From: Prosopocoilus inquinatus
Taxonomy: Eukaryota > Arthropoda > Insecta > Coleoptera > Lucanidae
Reading direction: 5' to 3'
Assembly (NCBI GenBank): GCA_036172665.1
Contig: CM069869.1
Coordinates: 992,001-1,056,000 of the forward strand
Length of the DNA: 64,000 bases
Shown: in pieces, positions 43,381-56,879 of the stretch
Layout: each line of letters starts with the position of its first letter
How positions within the stretch are numbered: the first letter of the stretch is position 1
Made by a program: the position numbers and the translations under genes
The notes under the pieces: model-generated
What the model was told of the DNA's origin: nothing
Database searches by the model: none
The model's input: only the letters and a program-made list of their open reading frames with translations

Positions 43381-45180
43381 ATAATAAACAACTTTTCTAA
43401 AGAACCAAAAATATGAAAATATTATTTATGTTCGACATTTCATAAACTCGGTCGAAGAATGAATTATGCCGAGCAATCATCGAAAATAAAAATTGATCAG
43501 GAATAAAATTTGAACTGCCTCGGCTTCAGACAGATTAATTAATCGTTCAATTACGGTAACATTTAACTCATTTCGTGAGTTTATTTATTCCAAGAATTTA
43601 TTAAATTCCCGATGAATATTAACTCCTCCGTGAAAAAAAATTCCATCCCTTTGAAGTTTCATTCGGCACTTGCCCCGTAATTAAATTACACTGAAGTCGT
43701 TTTAGTAGCCGTTCATTGCCACCGGATGGTCCCTTCCTGCAATGAAATTCGCTTTTAAAAAATATTGCGACGCCATTAATAAAGCGGCGCCCGTTCGCAA
43801 GTAATCAATAGCATTATGATCCCCAAATTTGGATATTAAAAAGCTACATTTATCTTTGCGTCCGGGCGAGAATTAGGCCGCTCCGAACGATGAAATGTTG
43901 AAAGGGCCTCCCTCTTTCGATTCCCATTTAAATGCTATAATAATTTGACGGGAGAGGAACGAGAAGGGAGGCGTAAATTATTTCTGCTCGGGAGTCCTTT
44001 ATGAGGGTATTTTTCGTTTTGAGTGCGGTTTTAGATTTCAAAGCATCAAATTGCGGCTGGAAGTAATTATGCACTTGCTAATGAGATAACTTATAATTAA
44101 GCTTGTTATTACAACTTCACGTTAGTTTCTAACATACTCTTACAGGTATTTATCTGTACATGCCTTTCTCAATTGTGCTTCTTGACTTCGGTAACTATTT
44201 ACATGACATTACAATTTCATTAAACTTACTCGTTGTGATGCTTAATGACAAATTCCATGCTTTGAAAAAAAAAATATGAGGCGTTGTACTAACTCTTCAT
44301 CCATAAATACGAAACACAATTCCGAAACGCTCTAAAATGAAAGCACCTTTTCTAAATTATTGTAATTTAAATTTTTAATATAGAGGACGCAATGTGTCGT
44401 TTAATAAATATCTTTAAAAAAACCTGCTGGTATTGCAGCTTTTTATAGGTTTTATAATTGCTTATGGGCTTTTACGACATCCTTTCCCTCTTGATAAGAT
44501 GTATGCAGCCATTATTATAAAGCACATATTTCATTATCTTGCATACAATCTTATAAGTTGATGTACATAATGAACTGCCTACCTATTCAATTAAATTATC
44601 TATAAATCAATAAACGGCAATTAAAATTAAAATAATAAGCATTTTTGATTACTTGAGGTATCTTATGTAATGTATTACTTAATTCTGATTACGCCCCTCA
44701 AACCCCTAAAGCAACCGTATAATTCAACAGAAGCTAATAAGTCATCGAAATGCATTTAATCCCCTCGCAATTAGGAGATTGAAATCTCTTTGTTGAAAAT
44801 TTCATTCGAATAGGTTTGGCGAATGCTTTGTTCTAGGTCCGTCGATGCATGCGCTTATACAGTCATATCCCGGCCTTTGTGCAGATTCACGTAAAAATCG
44901 GAAAAGGATTTACTGCGATGTATTTGTCGATCGCTCGAGTGGACAATATGACCATAATTCAAAGCCAAACTTGCTCCAGATAAATATTTATATAAATGGT
45001 TCGACTGCGTTTAGAAATTCTAAAATTGCAGCCAATTCTATGTATATTATTAACTTCCTGAAGAATTATTTCACGTACATTTTTCTTCTTGTAATTACAA
45101 ATACTCTCGAGGATTAGTTTAACTCATAATTTTTTTTTAATAGAGGCTAAATCGTCTCGTCTCGAATACAAGAATCTGTG
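43381..45180. other. Non-coding region
   Basis: AT-rich, with a 90-codon frame at 44845-45117 of no recognisable family. No repeats identified. Confidence 0.45.
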
Positions 45181-45184
45181 CTTA

Positions 45185-45265
45185 AGGATACGGAGATGCC
45201 GAAGATGCCTCATTGTTCATCCTCGTGTTTAGGGGTCGCGCTCGATACTGTGATACCACGTCAAT
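45185..45265 (-). repeat. Repeat inverted relative to 49468-49545
   Basis: The minus strand reads cgtggtatca ... gaggcatcttcggcat ... cgtatcc. The same order is found on the plus strand at 49468-49545, 4.3 kb away. Confidence 0.6.
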
Positions 45266-45907
45266 GTAAACGGAACTGGAGCCATAAAATCCCGACCCGA
45301 CCATAATAACGCTACTTGAAATAGACACTTTAGAATTTTGCCTTTTATATTGGTTTTAAGTCGTCACGATTAATATTCCGAACTTGCTAGTTTTTAGAAA
45401 AATATCACATCGAAATTCTAAAAATGCATTACATGCAGCGAAGGGAAAATTTGCTTTGTTTAGTTTTTAAAACTTAGAGATAAAAGACACTCGTAGGGTT
45501 TAATTTATTAGGTGTTTTAGAATTTTGAAAACAGAAAGGATCACCAAGCTGGTGTGTGCATTTAATCTACGGATACACGAAAGAAACTTCTGTGAACGCG
45601 TTTAAAAGGGACTAAAGTCGCGCTTATTGGCTCGAGCGGTTTTAAAATTGTCTTTCGGGGCAAGGGGGGCGGAATTTTGGCCTTAGGATTAAAAAAGGGA
45701 AAAATCAGAGAACAGAAAGATTGCGGGCGTTAAAGTGAGCACTTGAGTCCCTCAATCCGACTTATCTAATTTTTCTGATAAGAGTTTGGCAGGGGCTCTT
45801 TCATTTTTTTCTTGTACTCATAAGTAAAAATACCGTGTGTTAAAAGAATGGTATTTAAATAAATAAAATCCGAATCCTTCCGGTATCGCGCAGCGAGTGT
45901 GTGTGTG

Positions 45908-46722
45908 TAGGGCATCGATACCGGTATTTCGGTAATACCGAAAAACGGAATACCGGACACTTTTATACCGTATGATAAAACCGGTAATAAGGTATGAAAT
46001 ACCGAAATATCGATATCGGTATCATCTCACTTAACGCTAACAAAGTCATCCTAATTTATAATTTTGACTTTTAGTTTTCATTCTTCTTTGTCGATTATTT
46101 TCAGGAATTTACTTATGGGTTTGCTTTTTAATAATTATTATTGTTTTCTATTAATTATACTGCTCAGCAAATGAACTGGACCACTTAAACAAGTTAAATT
46201 AAATGAGAGGAAAATTAATATACAATTTGTTCGAAATGTTTTAGTGGTCCACTTCATTTCTTTGTTATTATTTGTATTTTTTCTTTCACTCTCACACTTA
46301 TAAATTTATAATTAGTATGTATTCATAGCATGATTTATATTTATATTAAATATGTTATATTGTTGATTAAATGGCAGAAGCTTGAAGCTGAACTTCACCA
46401 GCAAAATAAAGACGTTCATTATGTATAAAATAAAATAAAGTGTATTATGTATATTTATTACTTTTTTTTGTGTAGTATATTTATCACAAAGACATATAAC
46501 ATCATATAATTATGCAAATTTTAGTTTTAATATGATTATGTTTCAATAAATGACTGATTTTCTTTCTAAGAGCATTTCTTGTGCCATTGCTCTTATCTTT
46601 TGTATTATATAATATTTTATTTCAATACCGAAAAAAACCGAAATCCCGGAATCCCGGTATTTTAAATTTGAATATCGAATGAATACCGGTATTGTAAAAA
46701 CGCGCCGGTATTCCATGCCCTA
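45908..46722. mobile_element. hAT-like MITE packed with ATACCGG motifs
   Basis: Starts TAGGGCATCGATACCGG and ends CCGGTATTCCATGCCCTA. The flanking 8-mers tgtgtgtg and agtgtgtg match at 7 of 8, though the GT-repeat context weakens that. Repeated accggtat, aataccg and ccggaat motifs crowd both ends. A smaller ~85 bp hairpin (aaatgaactggaccactt ... agtggtccacttcattt, about 46168-46254) is nested inside. Confidence 0.82.
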
Positions 46723-47470
46723 AGTGTGTGCGTCTGTGTTGCGCTAAGTTCGGGACCCGGTATAGATAATTGCACTAATTTGTATTCTTTTGCACATACT
46801 TGGTGGTATAGGTTGATTTAAAAATCATTTTAATTAACTCAGAAATCGGTGACTAAAGAACTTGTTAAGTTCAATAATTGAATTACTTTGGCAATTTGGA
46901 GCTCAGTATTTACATTTGCAAATGAGTCTCATTTGAATTCCAGTAATTGTAGTGACTTTAGTTTAAATTTGCTAGTTCTTTGCTGCACCTTGGTTGATTG
47001 GCGAATAACCATATTTAACCATAACCATAATTGATCAGAGCAAATTAATTATACTCTCAATTTTTTTGGAAAATTCAAATATAGTGTATTTTTGGAAAAT
47101 AACTCTATCTCTTAGGGAATATTCTTTGGCAAGTTGGGAACCATGTTAACAAGTGTAATTCGATTTGTTTAAAAAAATTCTCTAACCTGCGCCACTGGTC
47201 TAAGGCAAATTTATCTGCCGACTAAATCCAGCACGATTTAATTCCAGAAATTAAGGCCAATTTATTTCTCGTTGCGAATTTCGTAAAATTCCGAGGCCGA
47301 TCGGACTGAACCAAAAATTCACAGATCATCTCCTTAACCGAGCTTCTCTCACACTCTGTGTGTGGACTGAAGTGTGGTTTTTGGTTGAGAGATTTGCAAC
47401 TTTGAAGCAGTTGTCGAGCGAATGGAAGACCAAAACTGCATGCGCAGAGTGCCAATAAAACAGTCAAAGA
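46723..47470. other. Non-coding region
   Basis: No recognisable gene or repeat. Short frames only. Confidence 0.45.
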
Positions 47471-49260
47471 GTCCTTGGACAAACAAATTAGTTAGACAGT
47501 GTTACGTCACAAGTACTTACCTGCTGATTCAAAAATCTTGCAAGACAGCAGAATCCGTGCTCGGAAGATGATGACAAAAAAAACGGACGGACGACTCTTG
47601 ACTCCGGCTTGCTCGCAACAGAAAAAGAAAAGCGGAGAGCGGTTTTCGTGGGTGACACGGAAGTTACCGGAAATGGGCGCCAGTCGAGGAAATCCCCGCA
47701 GCCAAGAACCAAACTAAAAGTATGCCTCGTGTGGTCCCTCGACGGACCGGAATAGAAATGTCCGAAAAAAATCGTAATTGAAGCACAGAAGCAAAAGAGT
47801 GCAAAGAAACTGCATATCGGCAAGAGAACTAATTTATTAGCGGCGTGTAACACAAAATAATAAATGGTACGTTGCTCAGGCAGGCGAAAGACCAAAAGGT
47901 CTTGAAATGCGTTACGTAATTCAACTAAATGATAGCAAAACAGTAAAATAATTATAGCCTGGTGGAATTCCACGAAACTTTACACGTACTTTTAAATACA
48001 AATTAAAAATTTAACTTAATTCAACTTTCTTTGAAATACCGCGGCACAAATTAGAGTAAATTCAACAAGACAAAAAAAAGGGCAAATCCCGACAAAGTGG
48101 TTTGAAAAATTAACGTGATCTGATCTCTCACCAAAGCTTGACGACGACAAGATTCTCTCGGAAATGGATCGCTTGTACCTTCCTTGTTGTCCTGTTCTTA
48201 TCTTCCTCGATACAAAAGCAACGAGAAATAAAGTGGACTTGACGGAGGGCTTCAACAGCGGCTATTTCCAATCTCCTGAATCGTAAAAACTGTCCTATGA
48301 GAAGCAGGCGGAGAGGTTGGTGCTGAAACCGTCAGGGAGGATTGATCACCGTAATACCAGACCAAAATTATCGTTGGAGATCGGTCGGGGAAATGCATCC
48401 GGAAGAGAAGAAAAAGTACCAAAAGAAAAAGAAGCCTAAAGAAGAAACAACAACGAAATAAATTAGGAAACATAATAACAAAAAAAAACGACTTACCGAA
48501 ACTAATTCGACTTCTTCAGGAAAAACACAAAATTTCAAGTGACCTCTTACAAAATTGCGAAATGCGAAAATCGAAGACGATACAATCGGCGAGCAGCAAA
48601 TCAAAAATGGAACAAACAGGTTCCTCAAACACAATAAACACTCGAAATCGGTAAATAACTTCGTACTTAACTCGCCGAGAGGCCAACACAGAAGAGACGG
48701 TAAAGAGCACCTTATCATTCAAATAAAAGCGCAAGGGAAGGGAGGAAGAAAGAAGTGGTGCCAAACGGCAAAAATGGAACTACAACAAAGTGCCAACCTA
48801 AATATATACAAATCGTCACAACAGGTTGAGGCGACGAAAACGATATAAGAAGAACGAAAAGGTACTTGGACGTAGTTGACGAAAGTAACCTAAGGCACTT
48901 GGGTGAAGTTGAGAGAGATCCTTACCAAGTGACCTAATTAGTTGGCTAGAGTTAGGGTTTCCCATCACCTCCTCAAGAGACGAGGAGTCCGTGAAAAACT
49001 AACGACGATTGCTATGTATTATCTTGCAAATTGATCGCTAAGGACGGCCTTTTGTATAACATATAACACCCCCAACATCCAATTAATCAATTAATTACTT
49101 CACCAAATTAAGTACACTGTAGACTCACTGTATCACACTGTGCATTGATTGATTATAACAGAACGTGTTTTGACGTACTTTCTGAAGTGACGAAACACTT
49201 GTACCCAGACCAATCTCAGTTGAACACTAATTAATTGCTAATTTAATCGAGGAACAAAGT
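47470..49260 (-). mobile_element. Probable decayed retroelement-like region with a PBS-like site
   Basis: Same texture as 35.9-37.5 and 53.0-55.1 kb. On the minus strand near 47690-47670 it reads TGGCGCCCATTTCCGGTAAC, and the 53.7 kb region has TGGCGCCCTTTCCGGTAAC. Such TGG-starting shared sites resemble LTR primer-binding sites. No LTR pair or pol motif could be found. Confidence 0.3.
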
Positions 49261-49467
49261 TCCCACAACAACTACTTGGTTGTGTATGGCAACGCCACCA
49301 GCTATAGTGATAAAAGACAGTTAATTTATTGTTCATTTTTGTTGTTTGAAAAAAAACAACAAACAAAGTAGCACGTCGGCGTGTTGCAAATAGCAGCGCT
49401 GCTGTTCGTCTTCGATATGCACGGTTTTATTTAAAACTGTACGTTTGTTTTATATCGAGATCATATC

Positions 49468-49545
49468 GTGGTATCAAGCAAGACCTAAACATCGAGGGTG
49501 AACAGCGAGGCATCTTCGGCATGATCGTATCCTGAGAGTTGCCCA
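49468..49545 (+). repeat. Repeat inverted relative to 45185-45265
   Basis: Shares gaggcatcttcggcat and cgtggtatca with the earlier copy in reverse orientation. Part of an unclassified dispersed family. Confidence 0.55.
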
Positions 49546-50565
49546 TACCATGTATATGTTGTTATTTCATTTACCTTTTATTAGATTTCGAGTAATTAAA
49601 TAAAATCTTTCGACCTCTAGAAAATAATTGCATCATTTAGTAAAACGTCAACATTTTAAATTTAGATCTGAACAAAATTCTTCTTTGGTCTACCTACTTA
49701 AAACTCATCTTAAAATCAGAAAATAAAATCAACATAAAATCGAAACAGTTCGCTAGAAAACGAATTCCTTAACCGCTTTCCATTTCCTTTATATTACGAC
49801 GACGCGAGCTCTTTATACGCAACTATAACCGGCTCCTACTTATATTTTTATTAAGGCTGAGACGAGTTTATTGCCACCGAATAAAAATTACCTAATCGAC
49901 ATTTCTGTATTTTCTTGGAAATTGCCATCTTGTGTCTCTTTGTTCTTTTAAATAGGAGTACTAAATATGAGATTAATTTCGGGTTTCTAAAACGGTACAC
50001 ATCTTTATGTAGAGATAAACTCACTATAACTTTTAAAATTCCCTTCTTAAAACTTTATCTGCAGATAAAATGTATTAGACACAAGATACGTTTCATAAAG
50101 TTATCTCTTAATAAAAATGTCTTTTTAAGTTTTATCGTTTCAAAAACAGGGCATTAGCTCTGGATGTTTTACTTACAACTTAAAAATGTATGACGCCTTG
50201 GATTTTATGGAAGATCAACGAACTACGATTTATTTGCACTGCAGTAACCACGACAAACACATGTGCAAAAGAAAACTCTGGTACACGTAGATAAATAAAT
50301 CAGCTCATTCGTGGTAATTTAATTTTGCGTGCGACTAGACGAATTGAGCGTAAACCACATTTAAATGTCAACATTAAATATTGTTTATTTATATTTCAAA
50401 AACTGATACTCTAACGGACTTATTGTTGTTTATTATTTGTTTAATAAATTAATGAATACACTTACGTAGTTAATTAAAGCAACTAAATCAATCGGCATGC
50501 TTCAAGATTAACAGATACTCCTATTAATTATTGTGAATGAAATTAAAAATAGAAACGTGTGTTAC
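49546..50565. other. Non-coding region
   Basis: AT-rich; an 80-codon frame at 49915-50157 has no recognisable features. Confidence 0.45.
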
Positions 50566-50856
50566 CGTCTTGTTTCGATAACGATTATAATACGTTGGAG
50601 CAACGCCCACTTCATGCACGCCCGATTCATTAGGTGGGGGAATACCCCGACTTGAAAATTGATTATTCGTAAACGAGGCTCCTAGACGTTTACGGCTTAA
50701 CAGCGAAATGCGTGCGTCCTTCATAATAGCCTGGGAACTGATATTTCTACGCGACGGCTCAGGCCTGGTTTTGAAGACGGTGTTGGTTGGAGCAATTTTG
50801 GAATATTTTGGTATTTTACCAACTAAGTAAGATGCCCTAACTGTAACTCTGAACAT
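50566..50856 (-). CDS. Possible first exon of a small mitochondrial protein
   Basis: Minus-strand ATG at 50856 begins MFRVTVRASYLVGKIPKYSK. This N-terminus is rich in Arg, Lys, Ser and Thr with no acidic residue for 37 codons, the character of a mitochondrial presequence. SRRNISSQA may hold a processing site. The conserved-looking part reads GIPPPNESGVHEVGVAPTYY. A donor-like ACG|GTAACA at 50566 would end the exon in phase 0; otherwise the frame stops at 50524. I do not recognise the family and no second exon was found, so a chance frame is possible. Confidence 0.4.
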
Positions 50857-51198
50857 GCTTCTTCAACTTCTTTTTAAGATCAGAAGTTGCATACCTACCT
50901 GTTTCATTTCTATCGTTATTCTTAATATATCTAAATACACAGGGGCGGACCATTAACTTTGACCCAAGTTTTTGTATTACTTACAAATATGTAACGTGAG
51001 ATTAAATGAAGATCAAAATATAATCTGAAAATGCAAGGACGACAAATTCGGAAATTAAAAAAAATGCAATCCAAGTTCCATAATTATCAAATGACTTATA
51101 ATAGTGAAAATTATAACTTAATAATCATAGTTAGAGATTTGAAAAGAATTTTAAACTAGTTAAACTAAATGTTTGTTGTAGTTATTTATTTTAGAAGT

Positions 51199-52220
51199 TT
51201 AGAATTTATGAAAGTTTATGCATTCTCGGGATATCTCTGAAGCACTAGCATATTTGTTTACGTTATTAGTTTGGTAATATGATATGGGGGCGTGTTTAGT
51301 CTTGGCAGCAAAGAAACGGCAGAGACGGCAGTCTCCCGCGGGATAGCGCGGAAGGCGAAACGTGTCGGTAAACAGGGCCACGGATGGGCTTGGTGATATA
51401 TGTGGTGGCCGCGGTGTGTTGCCGGTGTCTGCAGAATATGACCTGAGATGATATGTTCTGGCAGAAGTGTTAGGGCGGTACATTCTCACGATTGGCAATG
51501 CGGTTTGAGGGTCATGAGTTATGCGGAGGTAATCTGATAGCAGAATATTGTCCGGGACGCGATCCGGGGCGTTGACCAGAGAATGGTACCGTGTATCAGC
51601 ATACGGTATCGGGGCTCTTGCCGCGGCGTGCAAGCAGCGCCGATGAAGAGCACGGTACCGGCAAAGCAATTAGCGGTATTTTGCATTCTTTGTGAGTGGG
51701 AATTCGGTTGATTGTATTCCTGACCAGGTGATGGCATTGAGCTATCCAGAAAGGTCTGACATGATGATGTCATTGGACCGGTACGGAGTGGTGCTTGACA
51801 CTTACGCAGTCGATGACATCAACTGATCCTGAGAACGTATGCTCGGGAGGCAAGGTACGCTAATATCCATCGGGAGGGGTGGGTTTTGTACCCCCATGTG
51901 AATGTGGGGGGTAATGCATGCGAAGAAAAGAAGTCAACATGCGAGGATGACTTCCCCAGTGTCCAATATCATCATGAGGGAGCTACAGCTTCTAAATTCG
52001 CCGCTGGAACAGGTGGGGCCGGGAAAGCGGCCCCGGTAAGTGGACTGTTCCATTTTACTGAACAGATACTCGTAAAGGGTTACTTATAATTTGCATGGTC
52101 CTTATCGAATTGGAATGCGATGTCCGGGAGCTAAGACGTTTACCTTCAGCGACTGTTGCGGTCAGGGAAGCGAGAAAGAACATTGAGAATGAGAGACCTA
52201 ACCAATGGTGAGTGAATGTT
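51199..52220. mobile_element. GC-rich island, possible retroelement fragment
   Basis: About 1 kb clearly richer in GC than its surroundings. It includes tgtacccccatgtgaatgtg and ggggccgggaaagcggccccgg, which can fold. The 156-codon minus frame (51669-51199) has no recognisable domain. The composition is like a 5' leader of a non-LTR element, but there is no proof. Confidence 0.3.
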
Positions 52221-53085
52221 TATTGTAAATCGGTCCTCAGATAGTATTTTTGTCTGTAATATTTAAACAAAAAAAATCTAGCAAACATGTTAATATTTTT
52301 TAATTTCTCAATTTTGGAAAAATATGATACTTTGAGGTTCATTTTAACACAGGGTCATTCATAATAAGTAGTTGCGAGAATGTGAAAAATTATATAAAAA
52401 TATAAGAGGCACTAATTAAATAAATCATTGTAATCTAAGTATCTTGTTAATAAATATAAGGACGCGTTAAAAGAATTAAATCTCTCTACTGGATCTTTTG
52501 AATGGCATTAAAAAAAATATGATTTTCAGCCATTTTAATTTAATTCATATGAATTATTTGAGTTTTCAATACTGATACTAACTTTCTTCTTCCAGACAAA
52601 TTGGTCTGTGTATTAAACTATACCAACCAAGTATTCATATTCAATCAAATAACTCAACAATAACAAAACATTTTTTTAATTCCTTCATTTAACTTGGCAC
52701 ACCGCGTGTAAAATCTCTACCTATTATGGAATCACCCTCTACATTAGCTTACAATGCCTTTTGAATTTCTAAATTCGAATGATATTTTTTAGATTCATCG
52801 CATTCACAGATTAAATGCACACTTTCGCAAAATTAGAATTGAGAAGATTGAGTTTGACTTTTAAGCATTTTAAAATTATTATTATACTGCTTTAATGCAG
52901 CACATAAAGATCATGACTAAATCCGCCCTTGTAAATACACGTAATACTCAGTCAAACACGGTAAAGTATCAAAGTCACGGGGCAGCGCCGTCACTAGTGG
53001 AAACGTCGACCTTACTATGCGTCGACCACGTGTAAATGAAACTCCACCGCGTACTCAAATCGTGCACACCCTCGTCACATTTCTA
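52221..53085. other. Non-coding region
   Basis: AT-rich with nothing recognised. Confidence 0.45.
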
Positions 53086-53089
53086 AGAC

Positions 53090-53503
53090 GGAAAACATTC
53101 TCGAAGCCCTATCTGTTGACCATAACAGAAAAACGAAACTATTTCAATGGAATTTCCTGCAACGGCATTTCATTCCTGGTGTCGCTTCAAGCAAAAGCCG
53201 ATTTTCTAACTACGTAATGATTTTAATTGCAAAATTAAATTGAAAATGTAAAATATTGTTGTGGAACTATTCAAGCGCCATCTTTGGACTAAAAACGGAA
53301 GTTGCAATACACTCACTTCAAACAGAGTTAATTCCTGTGATGGAAATCGGTAACGGAAATCATTCTCAAAGTGCAATCTCTTGACCACAACAGAAAAAGA
53401 AAACTATTTTACTGGAGTTTCCTATAACAGCATTTCATTCCTGGTATCGCACCCAGCAAAGTCCAACCTTCTAACTTCGTAATGATTTTAATTGGAAAAC
53501 CAA
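53090..53503. repeat. Two ~265 bp diverged tandem units
   Basis: 53090-53238 and 53355-53503 share gcatttcattcctggt, cgtaatgattttaattg and ttgaccaYaacagaaaaa at a period of about 265 bp. The interval with ggactaaaaacggaagttg (near 53285) recurs at 55090, linking both ends of the 53.0-55.1 kb block. Confidence 0.8.
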
Positions 53504-55140
53504 ATAATATTTGCAACCGGAAAGAGAGACAAAGAGACAGATTTTTGTTGCAACCGCCGGTTTGATTCCAGTTTGATATTAGCGCTATTTGGACCCCATA
53601 CCGTGGTAGAAAACGGAGGAGGACCTGCGCCAATCCGAAACTTACCTTACGCTCCAAGACGGTCGGACCCTAGAGAACGATAATCAACTGACTCACTCAC
53701 TCAGTAGAGACGGCGTGGGACAACTCAAAAGATGTTACCGGAAAGGGCGCCACTCAGCAGTGGCTACGTAACCCAATAGTGCATAGGATACACGGCCGGG
53801 AGAATGTTTCCTGTTCCGTCCGGAAAAGTTTCAACACCCTAGGACTCGTATTCCAGCGCAAAATCCCACCCCTTAAAGATGTGAAACCCCCGAAATAAAG
53901 CTCCCCAACAATAAGTCCCCTCGGCCGTAATTTTAATTAATATAAACTCGATACCAAGTCCGTGCAAATCGTATAAATCAAAACTGTGTATAACTACTCC
54001 CAAATACGGGACGAGCAACGATCATGCCTTAAATAAGTTCATGTACAGAGTCCAACTCGTGGACAGAAAAAGCGCCTTTACGAGAGTACTCTCGCGTCAG
54101 CTTACACCAAAGCATAAAAACGATTCGTTTTAAACTGTAATCCAAAGTGCACAGAAAAACATTGAAATCATATCAAACACAAAAAAAGTTACGGCTATGT
54201 TCAGCGCTCTGAAGGAGCCTCTCAAACGTGATGGCAAAGAAGAGATTTTAAATTTAAAACGGTGTCCAAAATGGAAAAAGAAAATTTACAACAAGTTTAA
54301 TGCTCCGAAGGGCCGAGCGAAAAAAAGTATGCGCAATGCACCAACTAAAGCACAGGTGGAAGGGAAGTTTTCCACACAGCGGTGATGTCACTCCTCAAAG
54401 GTGGTGACGAGATAAGGAGGCAAACCAAAAATAAAATAAAATAAAACGATCTTAAGAGTGCCTCTGCCAAGGCGTCGACGACTCAGCGACGGTCCTACCT
54501 AGGACGGTTGGGCAATGGCGGCTCCTTTTCGACGGGACATAAGATGGCGGCTGCCGGGCTCGTCTCGCTAAGCAAGTCGAACGACGGTGAAAGGTCGATG
54601 TCATAAAGGATTCGTCAATTCACGTGTGTAGCGGCCCCCTTGCCTAGGACTAGCACTATAATAACGGGGAACAAGAAGGAAACAATTAACAAAAGAATGA
54701 CCAGTCAAAAACTCAATCAACGTGTCGTAGGTGATGAAGAGTGCGAACAGAATGCGATCCCCGCTTGACTCTTGAGGGAATATAACGACGGGTGAAAAGA
54801 AGTCCACAAAAATGCGGAACGAAGCTCAGAAGATTTACACCCAAACTTTCAAACTAGCCGCACTAGTCGTCAGCGATCATTTAAACTCGTTCTCCCAACG
54901 CGTATCCGCCTGCGTTTTCTTCCACTAAGATCGCAACACGATTTGATAGCCGTTACAACATAGACGACATCTAAACGTCGCAGATGCAAGAGCGCGGGGG
55001 AAAGAAAGGAAACCAACACCAAACTTGATTACAGAAATCTTACAGTAACGTAATGATGTGAAAGAAGGGTGTGGAATTATTCAATCACCATCTGGACTAA
55101 GAACGGAAGTTGAAATATTCTAATTTCAGTATTACTCTAA
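53504..55140. mobile_element. Probable decayed retroelement-like block
   Basis: Bounded by related sequence at 53255-53330 and 55065-55130 (direct orientation, 1.8 kb apart). Contains a PBS-like TGGCGCCC on the minus strand near 53750 and a Lys-rich 62-codon frame (54197-54385). The text gctctgaaggagcct is shared with the 35.3 kb tandem units. No enzyme domain seen. Confidence 0.35.
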
Positions 55141-56879
55141 TTTTCAATCTACACTGAAATATTTTAATGTTTTCGTTTCGTAAGTTAATTTTTATTCTTT
55201 ACTGTTTATTATTTCATTACGTTAATTTAATTGGATTCAAACGTCTCATTGTTTATGATGTTGACAATTTTACTAACAAGAACAAAAATTCCACTAGAAC
55301 ATTAACTTAGTTTATTTATTAGAAAGGGCAATTAAAATGGAAGCTGCGTGCGTAACGTAAGTATTTAATTTGCTATTGCAAAATGTGGAATAAAGGCCTT
55401 TCATAATAATAATAAAATTAAGTACGGTGGAACAGGTTTGACGTCAAAATTGTACAGTCTTTTATTTTGAAGTCAAATAATTTCAGAACACTCAGAACAG
55501 AAACCCCGAAAGATGTTTTTTTGATTTGCAATTGTTCGGCGACCTTCAATCTACTTTCTTTTCAGAAATTGCTATAGTGTGACAAAAACAAACATCTTTA
55601 TTTAGCATCATACTTTTTGTTTTTATAAAAACTCGTAATTTCGTAAACAGAGGCATAATATTTCATAGGAATTTCACATTTTTTCGAAAAACATTCGTGT
55701 ACAATAAAATGATTCACTTTATTCAGTAAAATCTTTTAGGATAAATTATATATTATAATTACAATTATAATGAAATACATTTATTACCTAGCCTTAACAT
55801 TATATATAAGATATTTATACAGTCATTTTTTTTTTTAGAAAATATCAAGTTATATACAATTTGATATAGATACACACAGTTCATCGTAACGATAATAATC
55901 ACAAAGCAATAATTATTCTGTTTCAGCTGAAGTAAACGTGTTTGAGAAAATCAGAGATGAATTTTTCTTTGTTTACGCGAAAAACGTACGAGAACACCAA
56001 AAAGCGATTAACTATAAATTCACGCGCTGAAAAAACGAACGGTGCTTTTACGGTTGCGCCGCCAACCCCCCCTGGATGTACGCACAGGTACAGATCGAAG
56101 TGTTATTATCTTTCCGAGTAAGGGACCATTAACGGATGGGAATAATTTCGGCAGCACAAGCTCCTGAAAGCATCGTTCACATTTGGTTTAACTATTTATA
56201 TGATTTATATAACTGTTCGAAAATCACAGCTTAATACATCTACAATTCTGTATTATTTATTTATTTTTCCTTGCAAGATGATAGATAGAAAGAGACGGAG
56301 CGTGAACCAGGTCCTTGCCGATCTAATTAATACTGTTGGGGTACCTTCATTCATGACTTTTCAAGATAGTTTTTTTTTTTTTTAACACAACTTACGAGAG
56401 AGATCGAGTGTACAATCATGTAATTCCGCGGTTGTGATTGTTCACACACTTACTATTAATTTGATTAATATTGATTTCGCACTGTAACGTTCATAATGTA
56501 TTAGGTAGATAGACTTCGCTTAAATCATGATGAACACGAGATGCACTCAACGTTTTAAAAAGTAACATTATAATAATAAATCACACGTACACGGCATTTA
56601 AATTTATTAAATCAAGAAGAGTTAAATAACACGCGTAGGTCGGTCCGTGGAAGCCCGAGGTATACAACACTACAGTACTTCGATACTTTTTCTTTTTTTT
56701 TTTAAAGCGGGTGTTAGTAAAACATTGTATTTTAAGGCACACGATAAATTATCTATTAAATTACATTTTTTTTTTGTTTGAAACCCTGTGACAGCTCTCT
56801 TAGTTTTTTTTTTTGGTCCATGCCACTAGCACCAAAGTTAACACGCCACCAGTGCCCGAGGCACTAGTTTCAGCCATTC
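55141..56879. other. AT-rich region downstream of the kekkon-like gene
   Basis: Probable 3' UTR of the minus-strand receptor gene near 56879 and below, then non-coding sequence. No other gene seen. Confidence 0.45.

Noticed and set aside
47488..47973. 161-codon minus frame
   Set aside because: No family features, lies in a decayed repeat block, and the hydrophobic runs come from T-rich sequence.
51199..51669. 156-codon minus frame in the GC-rich island
   Set aside because: High GC lowers stop frequency; composition is Arg/Tyr/Pro-heavy and no motif is recognised.
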